Shown here one piece after another: positions 26,271 through 35,434 of a stretch of DNA of 64,000 bases (position 1 is its first letter; every line of letters begins with the position of its first letter). Position numbers and translations under genes: made by a program. Source of the stretch: an uncultured Clostridia bacterium (GTDB lineage: Bacteria; Bacillota; Clostridia; Peptostreptococcales; Anaerovoracaceae); the NCBI GenBank assembly GCA_945928865.1, contig CAMENZ010000001.1:1-64000 (forward strand). Reading direction: 5' to 3'. Below the pieces are notes generated by a model. That model did no database searches and was not told the origin of the DNA. It saw nothing but the letters and a program-made list of their open reading frames with translations.

Positions 26271-26632
26271 ACTGTGAAATGCGGGTTTTGATTTTTTCAC
26301 AGTATTCATATTGTTTGTCATATAAGCTATTTTCTGTGCCGTGTACGCGGAAACGCCAAAACATAAGGGGTAGACAGAATTTTATTCAATACTCCCATAA
26401 AATAATATTATGATTTAGTGAATTTTATGGTACCTTAGCCCATAACCTTGATTTACCCTTATGTTTTAAGGGATTTTCATTGCATCCACTGTAAAAATGT
26501 ATAGTGTGGTTTCTAGCAAAATCTAAAATTAACACTATTTTTGATGGGTTCGCAATACACGATATAGTGTCAGCATCCTAAAAACCCTAAAACAGCACTA
26601 TTTTAAAGAACCAGCCAACCTTTACCCTAAAT
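26271..26632 (+). repeat. structured intergenic repeat, copy B
   Basis: This is the second copy of the element at 11893-12178, again directly behind a terminator. The first hairpin here is perfect (ACTGTGAAA with TTTCACAGT), where copy A has a G-T pair, and the second is CCGT-GTAC-GCGG, so both stems are kept although bases changed. Copy B has about 130 extra bases in the middle, including CCCTTATGTTTTAAGG, an inverted form of the AAAACATAAGGGG block. Its end overlaps the stop of the reverse AEC gene by about 11 bases. The strand shown is arbitrary. Confidence 0.85.
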
Positions 26633-27572
26633 GATAATAGCTTATTAGAAGCCCTGAAAAGAGTGGGATAGTAGCTATTGAAATCAAAGTAGTGAGAGCT
26701 ATATATTTTGCTATAGGAAGTGGATCTTTTCCGACTATGCTTACAACCGGAGAAGAAGCTACGGCTACAGGGAAAGCAGCTGCAAAAATCAGACAGACCT
26801 TAAGGCTAACTGAAACAGGTAGCCAGTTTACTAATAAAAACGTTAATATCGGCAGAAGTAGCATTTTAAAGACAGAGGCTAGGAACAGCTTACTGTCTTT
26901 TATTATGCTTTTGAAGTCACATTGACCTAATTGCATACCTATAACCAACATTGAAAAAGGTGTAGTTGCATTTCCAACCATATCTACGGATTCAAATAAA
27001 AAACTTGGTAATTTAAGCCCTAAAAATAGCATGGCTATGCTGACGAATGAGGCAATAGTGCAAGGATTATTTAGGGAAGTCAGAGTTTTCCTTATTGAAA
27101 ATTTTTCACTGCTGGAATCGTCCATTACTAAAGGTCCGAAGGTGTATAGATAAAGATTTAGAGCTATGTTATGTATTACCATTAGAAACAAAATCTCCTT
27201 ACCAAATATGGCATAGGTAATGGGGAAGCCCATAAAACCACTATTTATAGAACCAAAGGCAAAGGAGTAGGTTGAAAGTAGCTGAGCCGGTTGGATTTTG
27301 AGCAAATATTTACATAGCAAGAAACCTAATACATACGCTAAGAGGAAGAATATTAATCCGCCTACGAAAATAAGCACTACTGATTTATATACATCCGGAC
27401 TTATGGTGTTGGAAGTTACAGAGGCAAATATTAAGCAGGGACAAATTACTTTTATAAGAAGACCTATGAATAGGTCGTTGCTTTCTTTGGGCATTATGGA
27501 TTTTTTATTGGCTATGAAGCCTAAACCTACAATTAAAAATATGGACAAAATCTTTTCGACAATAATTAACAT
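26622..27572 (-). CDS. AEC (auxin efflux carrier) family transporter
   Basis: The 316 residues form about ten membrane segments in two halves, the AEC layout: an N-terminal LLIKVICPCLIFASV and a second-half segment SMLVIGMQLGQ with the pattern of the family. Bacterial AEC members export or import organic acids such as malate, but the substrate here cannot be told. The gene is divergent from potA with a 182-base gap that should hold both promoters. Its 3' end reaches into the repeat copy. Confidence 0.9.
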   Translation of the reverse strand: MLIIVEKILSIFLIVGLGFIANKKSIMPKESNDLFIGLLIKVICPCLIFASVTSNTISPDVYKSVVLIFVGGLIFFLLAYVLGFLLCKYLLKIQPAQLLSTYSFAFGSINSGFMGFPITYAIFGKEILFLMVIHNIALNLYLYTFGPLVMDDSSSEKFSIRKTLTSLNNPCTIASFVSIAMLFLGLKLPSFLFESVDMVGNATTPFSMLVIGMQLGQCDFKSIIKDSKLFLASVFKMLLLPILTFLLVNWLPVSVSLKVCLIFAAAFPVAVASSPVVSIVGKDPLPIAKYIALTTLISIATIPLFSGLLISYYHLG

Positions 27573-27699
27573 AGCTAAACCTTTCTGATTTTGAATGAAT
27601 TTAAATTTAAAATGCGTTAATTGTAAACTTCACAAGAAATTTACAAAATAACTTACTTATTATACAGGTAAAAGTGTGGCTTTTCAAGGGAATTCATAG

Positions 27700-27705
27700 T
27701 ATAAT
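27700..27705 (+). promoter_or_regulatory. possible -10 element of the pot operon with overlapping inverted repeat
   Basis: TATAAT is 50 bases before the potA ATG, with only a weak -35 (TGGCTT). An inverted repeat, AATATTA at 27703 and TAATATT at 27728, overlaps the start region and could be an operator. Both readings are tentative. Confidence 0.4.
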
Positions 27706-27754
27706 ATTAAATTGGGGTGATACATCCTAATATTTTACAAGGAGCAAACAAAGA

Positions 27755-28858
27755 ATGGCATTAATTGAACTTATAAATCTCTCTAAATCTTATGATGGAG
27801 AGAAGGTGCTTGATGAATTTGACCTTAGCATAAAGGAAAATGAATTTATCACTTTGCTTGGACCTTCGGGTTGCGGCAAGACTACAACTTTAAGAATTTT
27901 AGGAGGCTTTACTAAGCCTGACACGGGAAGAGTTTTATTCCAAGGGGAAGATATAACTCAACTATCTCCAAATAAAAGACAGATAAATACTGTTTTTCAG
28001 AAGTATGCCCTTTTCCCCCATATGAATATTGCAGAGAATATAGCTTTTGGTATGAAGATTTCAGGAAAGACTCAAAGCTATATTAACGATAAAATAAAAT
28101 ATGCTTTGAAACTGGTGAATTTAAGCGGTTTTGAAAAGCGTTCTGTAGATAGCCTTTCAGGTGGACAACAGCAGAGAATAGCCATAGCCAGAGCTATAGT
28201 AAATGAGCCTAGGGTTTTACTTCTAGATGAACCTTTAGGGGCTTTAGATTTAAAGCTTAGGCAGGAAATGCAGTATGAACTGATCCGACTTAAGAATGAG
28301 CTGGGCATTACTTTCCTCTATGTTACCCATGACCAAGAAGAAGCTCTTACTATGAGCGACAAGGTGGTTGTTATGAACAAGGGATATATTCAGCAGATGG
28401 GAACACCGGAGCAAATATATAATGAGCCGGAAAATGCGTTCGTTGCTGACTTTATAGGCGATTCCAATATTGTAGATGGTATTATGATGGAAGATAGGGT
28501 TGTAAAAATTTTCGACCACATTTTCCCTTGTATAGATGAAGGCTTTGGTAAGAAAAAGCCTGTAGATGTAGTAATAAGGCCTGAAGATATTATTATCGGT
28601 AAGGTAGGTGAAGGCATTATGGACGGGGAGATAACTTCTAATGTTTTCATCGGCGTTCATCATGAAATGTGCATAGAGGCAGGCGGCTTTGAATGGGTGG
28701 CTCAAAACACTAAGAGTTATCCTGTAGGGACTAAGGTAAGTATAGATGTACTGCCGGAAAATATTCAAATTATGAATAAGCCTCAGTCAGAAGATGAGGA
28801 GGCTATATCCTTAGAAGAAGTATTAGGTGAGGAAAATATAGGAGAGGATAATGAATAG
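27755..28858 (+). CDS. potA: spermidine/putrescine ABC transporter ATP-binding protein
   Basis: This ATPase powers polyamine import. The 367 residues have Walker A GPSGCGKTT (about 36-44), the Q-loop, the signature LSGGQQQR, Walker B LLLDEP and the switch His in VTHDQEEAL, then a C-terminal TOBE domain (VVIRPEDIIIG). The start follows AAGGAG. potB overlaps by 8 bases and potCD by 4, a tight operon that identifies the substrate class. Confidence 0.95.
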   Translation: MALIELINLSKSYDGEKVLDEFDLSIKENEFITLLGPSGCGKTTTLRILGGFTKPDTGRVLFQGEDITQLSPNKRQINTVFQKYALFPHMNIAENIAFGMKISGKTQSYINDKIKYALKLVNLSGFEKRSVDSLSGGQQQRIAIARAIVNEPRVLLLDEPLGALDLKLRQEMQYELIRLKNELGITFLYVTHDQEEALTMSDKVVVMNKGYIQQMGTPEQIYNEPENAFVADFIGDSNIVDGIMMEDRVVKIFDHIFPCIDEGFGKKKPVDVVIRPEDIIIGKVGEGIMDGEITSNVFIGVHHEMCIEAGGFEWVAQNTKSYPVGTKVSIDVLPENIQIMNKPQSEDEEAISLEEVLGEENIGEDNE

Positions 28859-29642
28859 TATGAAGAAACTCTTTTCAGTTCCTTTTATATGTTTTATACT
28901 TTGTGGAACTATAGTTCCTATGGGTGTTATAGCCTATTATGGACTTACAGATAGAGAGGGGCTTTTTACATTAAAAAATATTATGGAAATTGCCACTGTA
29001 GACCATGCGAAAGCCTTAGGTATGTCCTTGCTATTATCTTTTTTAGCTACTACAATTTGTCTGATTTTAGCTTTCCCTTTGGGATTGATTTTAAAAGACA
29101 GTAAGCTGGGTAAAAAAGGTTTTATGGTGTTCTTATTCATATTACCAATGTGGATGAATTTTGTTTTAAGGACTATGGCTTGGCAGGTTTTGCTGGAAAA
29201 AAACGGAATTTTAGGAGGCTTAGGAATCATAAACACGCCAACAGCAGTTGTGCTGGGTATGGTTTATGATTATTTACCATTTATGGTTCTTCCTATATAT
29301 AATGCTTTGGTTAAGATTGATAACAGTGTAATAGAGGCGGCTTATGACTTAGGTGCAGATTATAAAAGGGTACTTTTTAAGATTATAGTTCCGCTTTCAG
29401 TGCCGGGTATAGTTTCGGGAATTACAATGGTATTTGTACCATCTCTTACAACCTTCGCTATATCAAATATGCTGGGAGGCGGTAAGGTAAATCTTATTGG
29501 AAATATTATAGAACAGGAATTTACCGCTTCGGCTAACTGGAACTTAGGTTCAGGACTAAGCCTTGTGATGATGATTTTCATAGTAATTTCTATGGCTTTA
29601 ATTGAAAAATTTGATAGAAACGGGGAGGGCAATATGATATGA
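28851..29642 (+). CDS. potB: spermidine/putrescine ABC transporter permease PotB
   Basis: The 263 residues have six membrane segments and the EAA loop of binding-protein-dependent permeases (EAAYDLGADYKRVLFKIIVPLS), which contacts PotA. ATG 28851 overlaps the potA stop; a second ATG three codons later is also possible. It pairs with the PotC part of the next gene to form the channel. Confidence 0.95.
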   Translation: MNSMKKLFSVPFICFILCGTIVPMGVIAYYGLTDREGLFTLKNIMEIATVDHAKALGMSLLLSFLATTICLILAFPLGLILKDSKLGKKGFMVFLFILPMWMNFVLRTMAWQVLLEKNGILGGLGIINTPTAVVLGMVYDYLPFMVLPIYNALVKIDNSVIEAAYDLGADYKRVLFKIIVPLSVPGIVSGITMVFVPSLTTFAISNMLGGGKVNLIGNIIEQEFTASANWNLGSGLSLVMMIFIVISMALIEKFDRNGEGNMI

Positions 29643-31507
29643 AGAAATATGGCAAACTCCTCTACTTAGGAATAATAGTTTTATTTCTCTATTTACCCAT
29701 TTTTACCTTGATGGTGCTTTCTTTCAATAAGGGAAAATCCATGTCGGCATGGCAGGGAACTTCTTTGAAATGGTATATAGAGATGTTTCGAAATGAAGAA
29801 ATAATCAATGCGTTAGGTAATACTCTAACTATTGCTTTGTGGGCTTCCATTTTAGCCACTATAGTAGGTTTACTGGCTTGTATAGGTATGAATGCTATGC
29901 GGGATAAAAGTCGAAGCTTTTTTATGGGAATAAATAATATACCGCTTTTAAATGCAGACATTGTAACCGGTATATCTATAATGATGAGCTTTATGCTTTT
30001 TGGGATTTCATTAAATTATGCCAGCGTACTTTTCGCTCATATAACTTTCTGTATTCCTTATGTGATTTTATCCATAATGCCTAAGTTTAAGCAACTGGAA
30101 AATCAAACCTATGAGGCTGCATTGGATTTAGGAGCGACTCCTCTATATGCTTTCTTTCATATAGTTTTACCGGATTTAATGCCGGGAATTATGGCAGGAT
30201 TTTTATTGTCATTCACCATGTCGGTCGATGATTTTGTAATTACCCACTTTACAAGGGGAGCAGGCATAAATACCTTATCGACTCTCATATATAGTCAGCT
30301 TAAAATAGGTGTGAGACCTACTTTATATGCACTGTCAACAGTAATATTTGTTTTAGTCTTAGTTTTTCTGATTTTTATAAATATTGCTTCGGGAAAAGGT
30401 GAATCTAAGATTTCAGCAAAATCCGCCTCTAAAGAAGATTATGATTATAAGGGCAGCTCACCTTTTAAAAAATTTGCTATAATTTTTGGGATTTTAGTTG
30501 TTATAGTTTTTGCTATTAAATTTACACCTACAGTGCCCGGTAAGGTGACTGAAAAAGGAGTTGTATATGTATATAACTTCGGTGATTATATAGATCCTGA
30601 GGTAGTGGCAGATTTTGAAGAGGAAACGGGTTACAGTGTAGTTACAGATTACTTTGATACAAATGAAGAAATGTATCCTGTGATTAAAAATAGTTCTGCC
30701 AGATATGATGTGGTTTGTGCATCGGACTACATGATAGATAAGATGATAAAGGAAAATTTACTGGCAAAAATTGATTTCAGATATATTCCTAATATAGTTA
30801 ATTTGCAGGAAAATATAAGACATTTTACCGAAAGTTTTGACAAGGATATGAGCTATGCAGTTCCACATACTTGGGGAACTTACGGAATTTTGTATAATAC
30901 TAAGATGATAAAAGAAGTGCCTATAGGCTGGTCAGATTTATGGGCTGAAAAGAACAAAGGCACAATCATAATGCCTAATTCTATAAGAGAGGCATATATG
31001 ATAGGCGCTAAAATGTTAGGCTATTCTATTAACACAGTGAATGAGGGTGAATTAAAGGAAATAACAGAGCTTTTGAGAAAACAGAAGCCTTTAGTTTATG
31101 CCTATGGTAATGATAATGCTAGAGATTTGATGATAGGTAATTCGGCAGCCTTAGGTGTAGTAACTTCCGGCGAAGTCCTATATGCTATGGATGAAAATCC
31201 TGATTTAAATTTCATAGTGCCTAAAGAAGGAACAGAGGTTTGGACTGATATGTGGGCGATAACTTCTAGGGCAAAGAATAAAGAGGGTGCTGAGGCTTGG
31301 ATAAATTATATGCTTTCAGAAAAGGCAGCCAGAAAGAATTTTGAGTATTTAACTTATGGAATACCAAATAAAAAGATTAAGGATTTAACTGATAATCCGA
31401 TTTTAAATCCAAGTGATGAAGTTTTAAGTCGTTGTGAAACCTTGAAGAGTTTGGGAAGCAAAGGGGATGACCTTTATTCTAAATATTGGAAAGATTTCAA
31501 ATCATAA
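29639..31507 (+). CDS. potC: PotC permease fused to PotD polyamine-binding protein
   Basis: The 622-residue protein joins two subunits. Residues 1-270 are a PotC-type permease with six membrane segments and the EAA loop (YEAALDLGATPLYAFFHIVLPD). A further membrane helix at about 278-297 (FAIIFGILVVIVFAIKF) leads to a PotD-type solute-binding domain at about 305-622 (VYVYNFGDYIDPEVVADFEEETGY, then YDVVCASDYM and VPHTWGTYGILYN). The helix tethers the binding protein outside the membrane next to the channel, replacing a lipoprotein anchor. Such potCD fusions are known in Bacillota. No separate potD is nearby. Confidence 0.94.
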   Translation: MKKYGKLLYLGIIVLFLYLPIFTLMVLSFNKGKSMSAWQGTSLKWYIEMFRNEEIINALGNTLTIALWASILATIVGLLACIGMNAMRDKSRSFFMGINNIPLLNADIVTGISIMMSFMLFGISLNYASVLFAHITFCIPYVILSIMPKFKQLENQTYEAALDLGATPLYAFFHIVLPDLMPGIMAGFLLSFTMSVDDFVITHFTRGAGINTLSTLIYSQLKIGVRPTLYALSTVIFVLVLVFLIFINIASGKGESKISAKSASKEDYDYKGSSPFKKFAIIFGILVVIVFAIKFTPTVPGKVTEKGVVYVYNFGDYIDPEVVADFEEETGYSVVTDYFDTNEEMYPVIKNSSARYDVVCASDYMIDKMIKENLLAKIDFRYIPNIVNLQENIRHFTESFDKDMSYAVPHTWGTYGILYNTKMIKEVPIGWSDLWAEKNKGTIIMPNSIREAYMIGAKMLGYSINTVNEGELKEITELLRKQKPLVYAYGNDNARDLMIGNSAALGVVTSGEVLYAMDENPDLNFIVPKEGTEVWTDMWAITSRAKNKEGAEAWINYMLSEKAARKNFEYLTYGIPNKKIKDLTDNPILNPSDEVLSRCETLKSLGSKGDDLYSKYWKDFKS

Positions 31508-31534
31508 AATTTATTAATTAAAAAGGGGGATAAA

Positions 31535-33700
31535 ATGAAAAAAAGATTTTTAGTAACGATGGTAATAGTGTTAGCTTTAATAGCTAATACAGCTTTGGCA
31601 GGTGCCTTTACGGGTGTTTCCAGATATACGGGGAATACTTATAACCATAATAACAAGTTTTCAGATTATGTTATTAGTAATGGTTTGGATGTGTCTATTT
31701 ATCAGCATTCTATCGATTGGAGAAAGGCGAAGGCTAACGGAATAGATTTTGCTATAGTTAGAGTTGCAGGAAGGGGTTATGCTTCTGCAGGAACTATGTA
31801 TAAAGATACTACTTTTATTTCTAACTTAAGAAATGCTAAAGCAGCAGGGGTTATGATAGGAGTTTATTTCTTCTCTCAGGCAACTTCTCAATTAGAAGCT
31901 AAGGCTGAAGCAGATTATACTATTAGGCTTATTGAAGAAGCAGGGTATACTCCTAAGGATATGGATTTACCTGTTTTTATGGATTATGAATTTGCAGGCG
32001 GAAATGCAGGCAGACTTACTAAGGCTAGATTGACAAAATCTGCCGCTACTGCCATAGCTACTGCGTTCTGCGAAAGAGTTATAAGTTTAGGATATAAGCC
32101 GGGAATTTATGCGAACCTTAATTTCTTGACTAGAACTATGGATGGTCCATCTTTGGGCAAGAAATATCCTATATGGATCGCTCAATATAATAATACTTGT
32201 CAGTATTACAGTGATTATGAATGGTGGCAGTATTCTTCAGGTGGTAAGGTGGATGGCATAAATGCCAGAAACGATTGCAACTTCTGGTATATAAATCCGA
32301 ATCCACAGTCTACAGTAGGGAAATATACAGTAGATAATACTTCTGGAAGTTCATCCGGTTTAACAAGCGAAGATCCTTTAGGAAGTGGAGATGGTGGTTT
32401 CATAGGTTCTACACCTGTGCAGCCGGAAACAACTCCTAAGGTTCAGATGGCTACTAAGAGTTTGGTTGAAGCTCAGGCTTATATAGTTGGACAGAGCGAA
32501 TTTGAGTATGCTCAAGGAGCTAGTATGACACCTGGTGTTAGAGTTCAGCATGGTGGCAGAGATTTAGTTGAGGGAGTTGATTACAAGGTTAGATATGTAA
32601 ACAATACACAGGTAGGTAAAGGTTATGCAATGGTTATGGGATTAGGGGATTTCTGTGACTATAAATTAGTTCCTTTTACTATTAAAGGAGAAACTGACCT
32701 TTCTAAACTGGTGATTGAACCTATAACTTCCATGAGATATACAGGTAGTGAGAGAAAACCGTCTAAGATAAATGTGCATCATATAAATGGGAATGCTTTA
32801 ATTAAGGGTTTAGATTATACTTATACTGTTAGCAATGCTGTAAATCCGGGAACCGCAACTCTTACAGTGAATTTTATAGGAAACTATGCAGGAACAAAAT
32901 CTGTGGATTATAAGATTTTGAGAGCTAAACAGGAGATAAGCGTCGCTAGGGCCAATACAAGTTTAAAAGTAGGGCAAGCACCATACAATTTAGGAGTTAG
33001 TCTTAAATGGTCAGGTTCCAATATTACTTATGAAACTACCAATAGCAGTGTCCTTTCTGTTTCAACTGATGGAACTGTAAATGTTGTAGGAAAGGGAATG
33101 GCTGATATTATAATCAGAACTTCTTCTACAGATAAGGCGGCGGCAGGAAAAAGAGTTATAAGTGTAACCGTGAGTGATTCTTCAGAAACTTTAGAACCTA
33201 ATAATCCGGATAAGCCAAAAACTGATGAAGAGAAGCGTTTGGAAGAAGAAAAACGCTTAGAAGCGGAAAAGCGTTTAGAGGAAGAAAAAAAGAAAGCTGA
33301 AGAAAAGCGCTTAGAAGAAGAAAGAAAAGAAGAGGAAAAGCGTATAGAAGCTGAAAAGAAGGCGGAAAAGCTTTTTAGAATTATAGATGGAATTAAGGGG
33401 ACAGATATAGTCAACCTCGCTATTGGAGAGACTGCAAAGGGTAATATAAAAATGACTTGGAATAAATCAGGTTCCGGTTATAGAGTAGATTATTATCAGG
33501 TTTGGAAGTCTCTAAAAAAATCTAGCGGATATATGAAGATTTATACCACTAAAGATTATAAAAAACTTAGTTATACTAATACTAAGGGCATAGTTAAAGG
33601 CACTAAATACTGGTATAAGGTGAGAGGCGTAAGGGTTGTAGAAGGCAAGAAAATCTACACTCCATTTACAAAAATTGCAATTACTATTCCTGAAAAATAA
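31535..33700 (+). CDS. secreted GH25 muramidase with Ig-like and coiled-coil regions
   Basis: The 721 residues start with a signal peptide (about 1-22, cut near ALAG). Residues about 47-260 are a GH25 lysozyme domain: GLDVSIYQHSIDWRKAK at the start, GIDFAIVRVAGRGY, the acidic MDYEF strand and WWQYSSGGKVDGI at the end. Two or more small beta repeats follow (about 300-460), then a Big_2-like domain (KLVGQ-type, near 470-545), a Lys/Glu-rich coiled coil of KRLEEE units (about 570-615) and a C-terminal Fn3-like domain (YRVDYYQVWKSLKKSSGY). It should cut peptidoglycan between MurNAc and GlcNAc outside the cell. No sortase or membrane anchor is seen. Confidence 0.9.
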   Translation: MKKRFLVTMVIVLALIANTALAGAFTGVSRYTGNTYNHNNKFSDYVISNGLDVSIYQHSIDWRKAKANGIDFAIVRVAGRGYASAGTMYKDTTFISNLRNAKAAGVMIGVYFFSQATSQLEAKAEADYTIRLIEEAGYTPKDMDLPVFMDYEFAGGNAGRLTKARLTKSAATAIATAFCERVISLGYKPGIYANLNFLTRTMDGPSLGKKYPIWIAQYNNTCQYYSDYEWWQYSSGGKVDGINARNDCNFWYINPNPQSTVGKYTVDNTSGSSSGLTSEDPLGSGDGGFIGSTPVQPETTPKVQMATKSLVEAQAYIVGQSEFEYAQGASMTPGVRVQHGGRDLVEGVDYKVRYVNNTQVGKGYAMVMGLGDFCDYKLVPFTIKGETDLSKLVIEPITSMRYTGSERKPSKINVHHINGNALIKGLDYTYTVSNAVNPGTATLTVNFIGNYAGTKSVDYKILRAKQEISVARANTSLKVGQAPYNLGVSLKWSGSNITYETTNSSVLSVSTDGTVNVVGKGMADIIIRTSSTDKAAAGKRVISVTVSDSSETLEPNNPDKPKTDEEKRLEEEKRLEAEKRLEEEKKKAEEKRLEEERKEEEKRIEAEKKAEKLFRIIDGIKGTDIVNLAIGETAKGNIKMTWNKSGSGYRVDYYQVWKSLKKSSGYMKIYTTKDYKKLSYTNTKGIVKGTKYWYKVRGVRVVEGKKIYTPFTKIAITIPEK

Positions 33701-33725
33701 AATTGAGAAAAGAGGATAAGCATAT

Positions 33726-35390
33726 ATGGACTATAAAAAATTAAGTGAATTGTTATTTCCCAATATAGAAAAAACTACAGAGTATTATGAAGCTCTTTAT
33801 CCTGAAAGAAATTTACCGGAAGGCGCTAAGGTTACCCGTTTAGGACCCAGCCCTACAGGCTTTATTCATCTGGGAAACTTATACGGAGCTTTCGTAGATG
33901 AAAGATTGGCTCATCAGTCTGAAGGTGTATTTTTCTTGAGAATTGAAGATACAGATGATAAGCGATTAGTAGAAGGTGCTGAAGAAATTATTATTAACTC
34001 CTTAAGATTCTTTGGGATTAATTTTGATGAAGGTGTAACTTCTAAGGGAGATATAGGAGCTTATGGGGACTATACCCAGTCTCATAGAGGTGAAATCTAT
34101 CAGTGTTTTGCAAAAAAGCTGGTTGAAGAGGGAAAAGCTTATCCTTGCTTTTTAACAGAGGAAGAAATAAATAATATTAGAAATAATCAGGAAGAAATTA
34201 AGGCAAATCCCGGAATCTATGGTAAATGGGCAACTTCCAGAAATTTAACTATGGAAGAAATAGAAGAAAAACTTTCTAAAAAACTTCCTTATGTAGTTAG
34301 ATTAAAATCTGATGGGGATCTTTCTAAATCAGATGAAAATATAAGAAGAATAAAGGTAAAAGATGCTATTAGAGGCGTTTTAGATATGCCGGAAAATGAT
34401 CAGGATACGGTAATTCTAAAGGCTACAGGAATTCCTACTTACCATTTTGCCCATGTGGTGGATGACCATTTAATGAGAACAACCCATGTAGTTAGAGGTG
34501 CAGAATGGTTACCGTCTTTACCGATTCATGTAGAATTATTTGAAAAGTTAGGTTGGCAGCCACCGGTTTATTGCCATACTGCACAACTGATGAAACTTGA
34601 CGAAGAAGGTAATAAGCGTAAATTATCTAAGAGAAAAGACCCTGAGTTATCCTTGGATTATTATAGAAATGAAGGATATCATCCTAAGGCGGTTAGGGAA
34701 TATTTGCTTACAATATTAAATTCCAATTTTGAGGAATGGAGAATTGCAAACCCTGATTTAGATATAGAAGAATTTGAATTTACAACTGAAAAAATGTCGA
34801 ATTCAGGAGCTTTATTTGATTTGAATAAGCTGAACGATATTTCTAAGGATGTTTTGCTCAAAATCTCCAAAGAAGAGCTTTATGATTTCCTTAAGAACTG
34901 GGCAGATGAATTTAGGTCAGAGGATGAAAATATGGTGGAAATTCTTAAAGACAGAGCTTATTTAGAAAAGATTTTGGATATAGGTAGAAAAGAAGCAAAA
35001 CCTAGAAAAGACCATATATATGCAAAGCAGATGGTGGAAAATATCAGCTATTTCTTTGATAGTATGTTTAAAATCGAAGATGAAATGCCGAAAGAGGCAG
35101 AAGCTGATGTTAAGGTTATTTTAGAGAAATATTTAGAAAGTTATGACCATACTGATGATCAAAGCCAGTGGTTTGATAAAATTAGAGTTATAGCTGAGGA
35201 ATTAGGCTATGCGGCTAAGCCGAAGGATTTTAAGAAGAATCCGGATATGTATAAGGGTCATGTAGGTCATGTTAGTACGGTAATTCGTATAGGTTTAATG
35301 GGTAGACAGCAGTCACCTGATGTGTGGGAAATTCAGCAAATTTTAGGAGAGGCGAAGGTTAGAGAAAGACTTTCAAATTTTTTAAAGTAG
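33726..35390 (+). CDS. gltX: glutamyl-tRNA synthetase
   Basis: GltX charges tRNA-Glu. The class I signatures are present: PSPTGFIHLGNLYGA (HIGH region, about residue 41) and KRKLSKRKDPELS (KMSKS region, about 300). The 554-residue length is larger than the usual 470-490, as in a clostridial subgroup with an enlarged anticodon-binding part. Whether it also charges tRNA-Gln (with gatCAB elsewhere) cannot be told. It starts behind AGAGGATAAG, 25 bases after the muramidase gene. Confidence 0.95.
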   Translation: MDYKKLSELLFPNIEKTTEYYEALYPERNLPEGAKVTRLGPSPTGFIHLGNLYGAFVDERLAHQSEGVFFLRIEDTDDKRLVEGAEEIIINSLRFFGINFDEGVTSKGDIGAYGDYTQSHRGEIYQCFAKKLVEEGKAYPCFLTEEEINNIRNNQEEIKANPGIYGKWATSRNLTMEEIEEKLSKKLPYVVRLKSDGDLSKSDENIRRIKVKDAIRGVLDMPENDQDTVILKATGIPTYHFAHVVDDHLMRTTHVVRGAEWLPSLPIHVELFEKLGWQPPVYCHTAQLMKLDEEGNKRKLSKRKDPELSLDYYRNEGYHPKAVREYLLTILNSNFEEWRIANPDLDIEEFEFTTEKMSNSGALFDLNKLNDISKDVLLKISKEELYDFLKNWADEFRSEDENMVEILKDRAYLEKILDIGRKEAKPRKDHIYAKQMVENISYFFDSMFKIEDEMPKEAEADVKVILEKYLESYDHTDDQSQWFDKIRVIAEELGYAAKPKDFKKNPDMYKGHVGHVSTVIRIGLMGRQQSPDVWEIQQILGEAKVRERLSNFLK

Positions 35391-35434
35391 GGGAAGTTAG
35401 ATTTTGGAAGAAATGAGGGAATCAAGAGAAGAAA

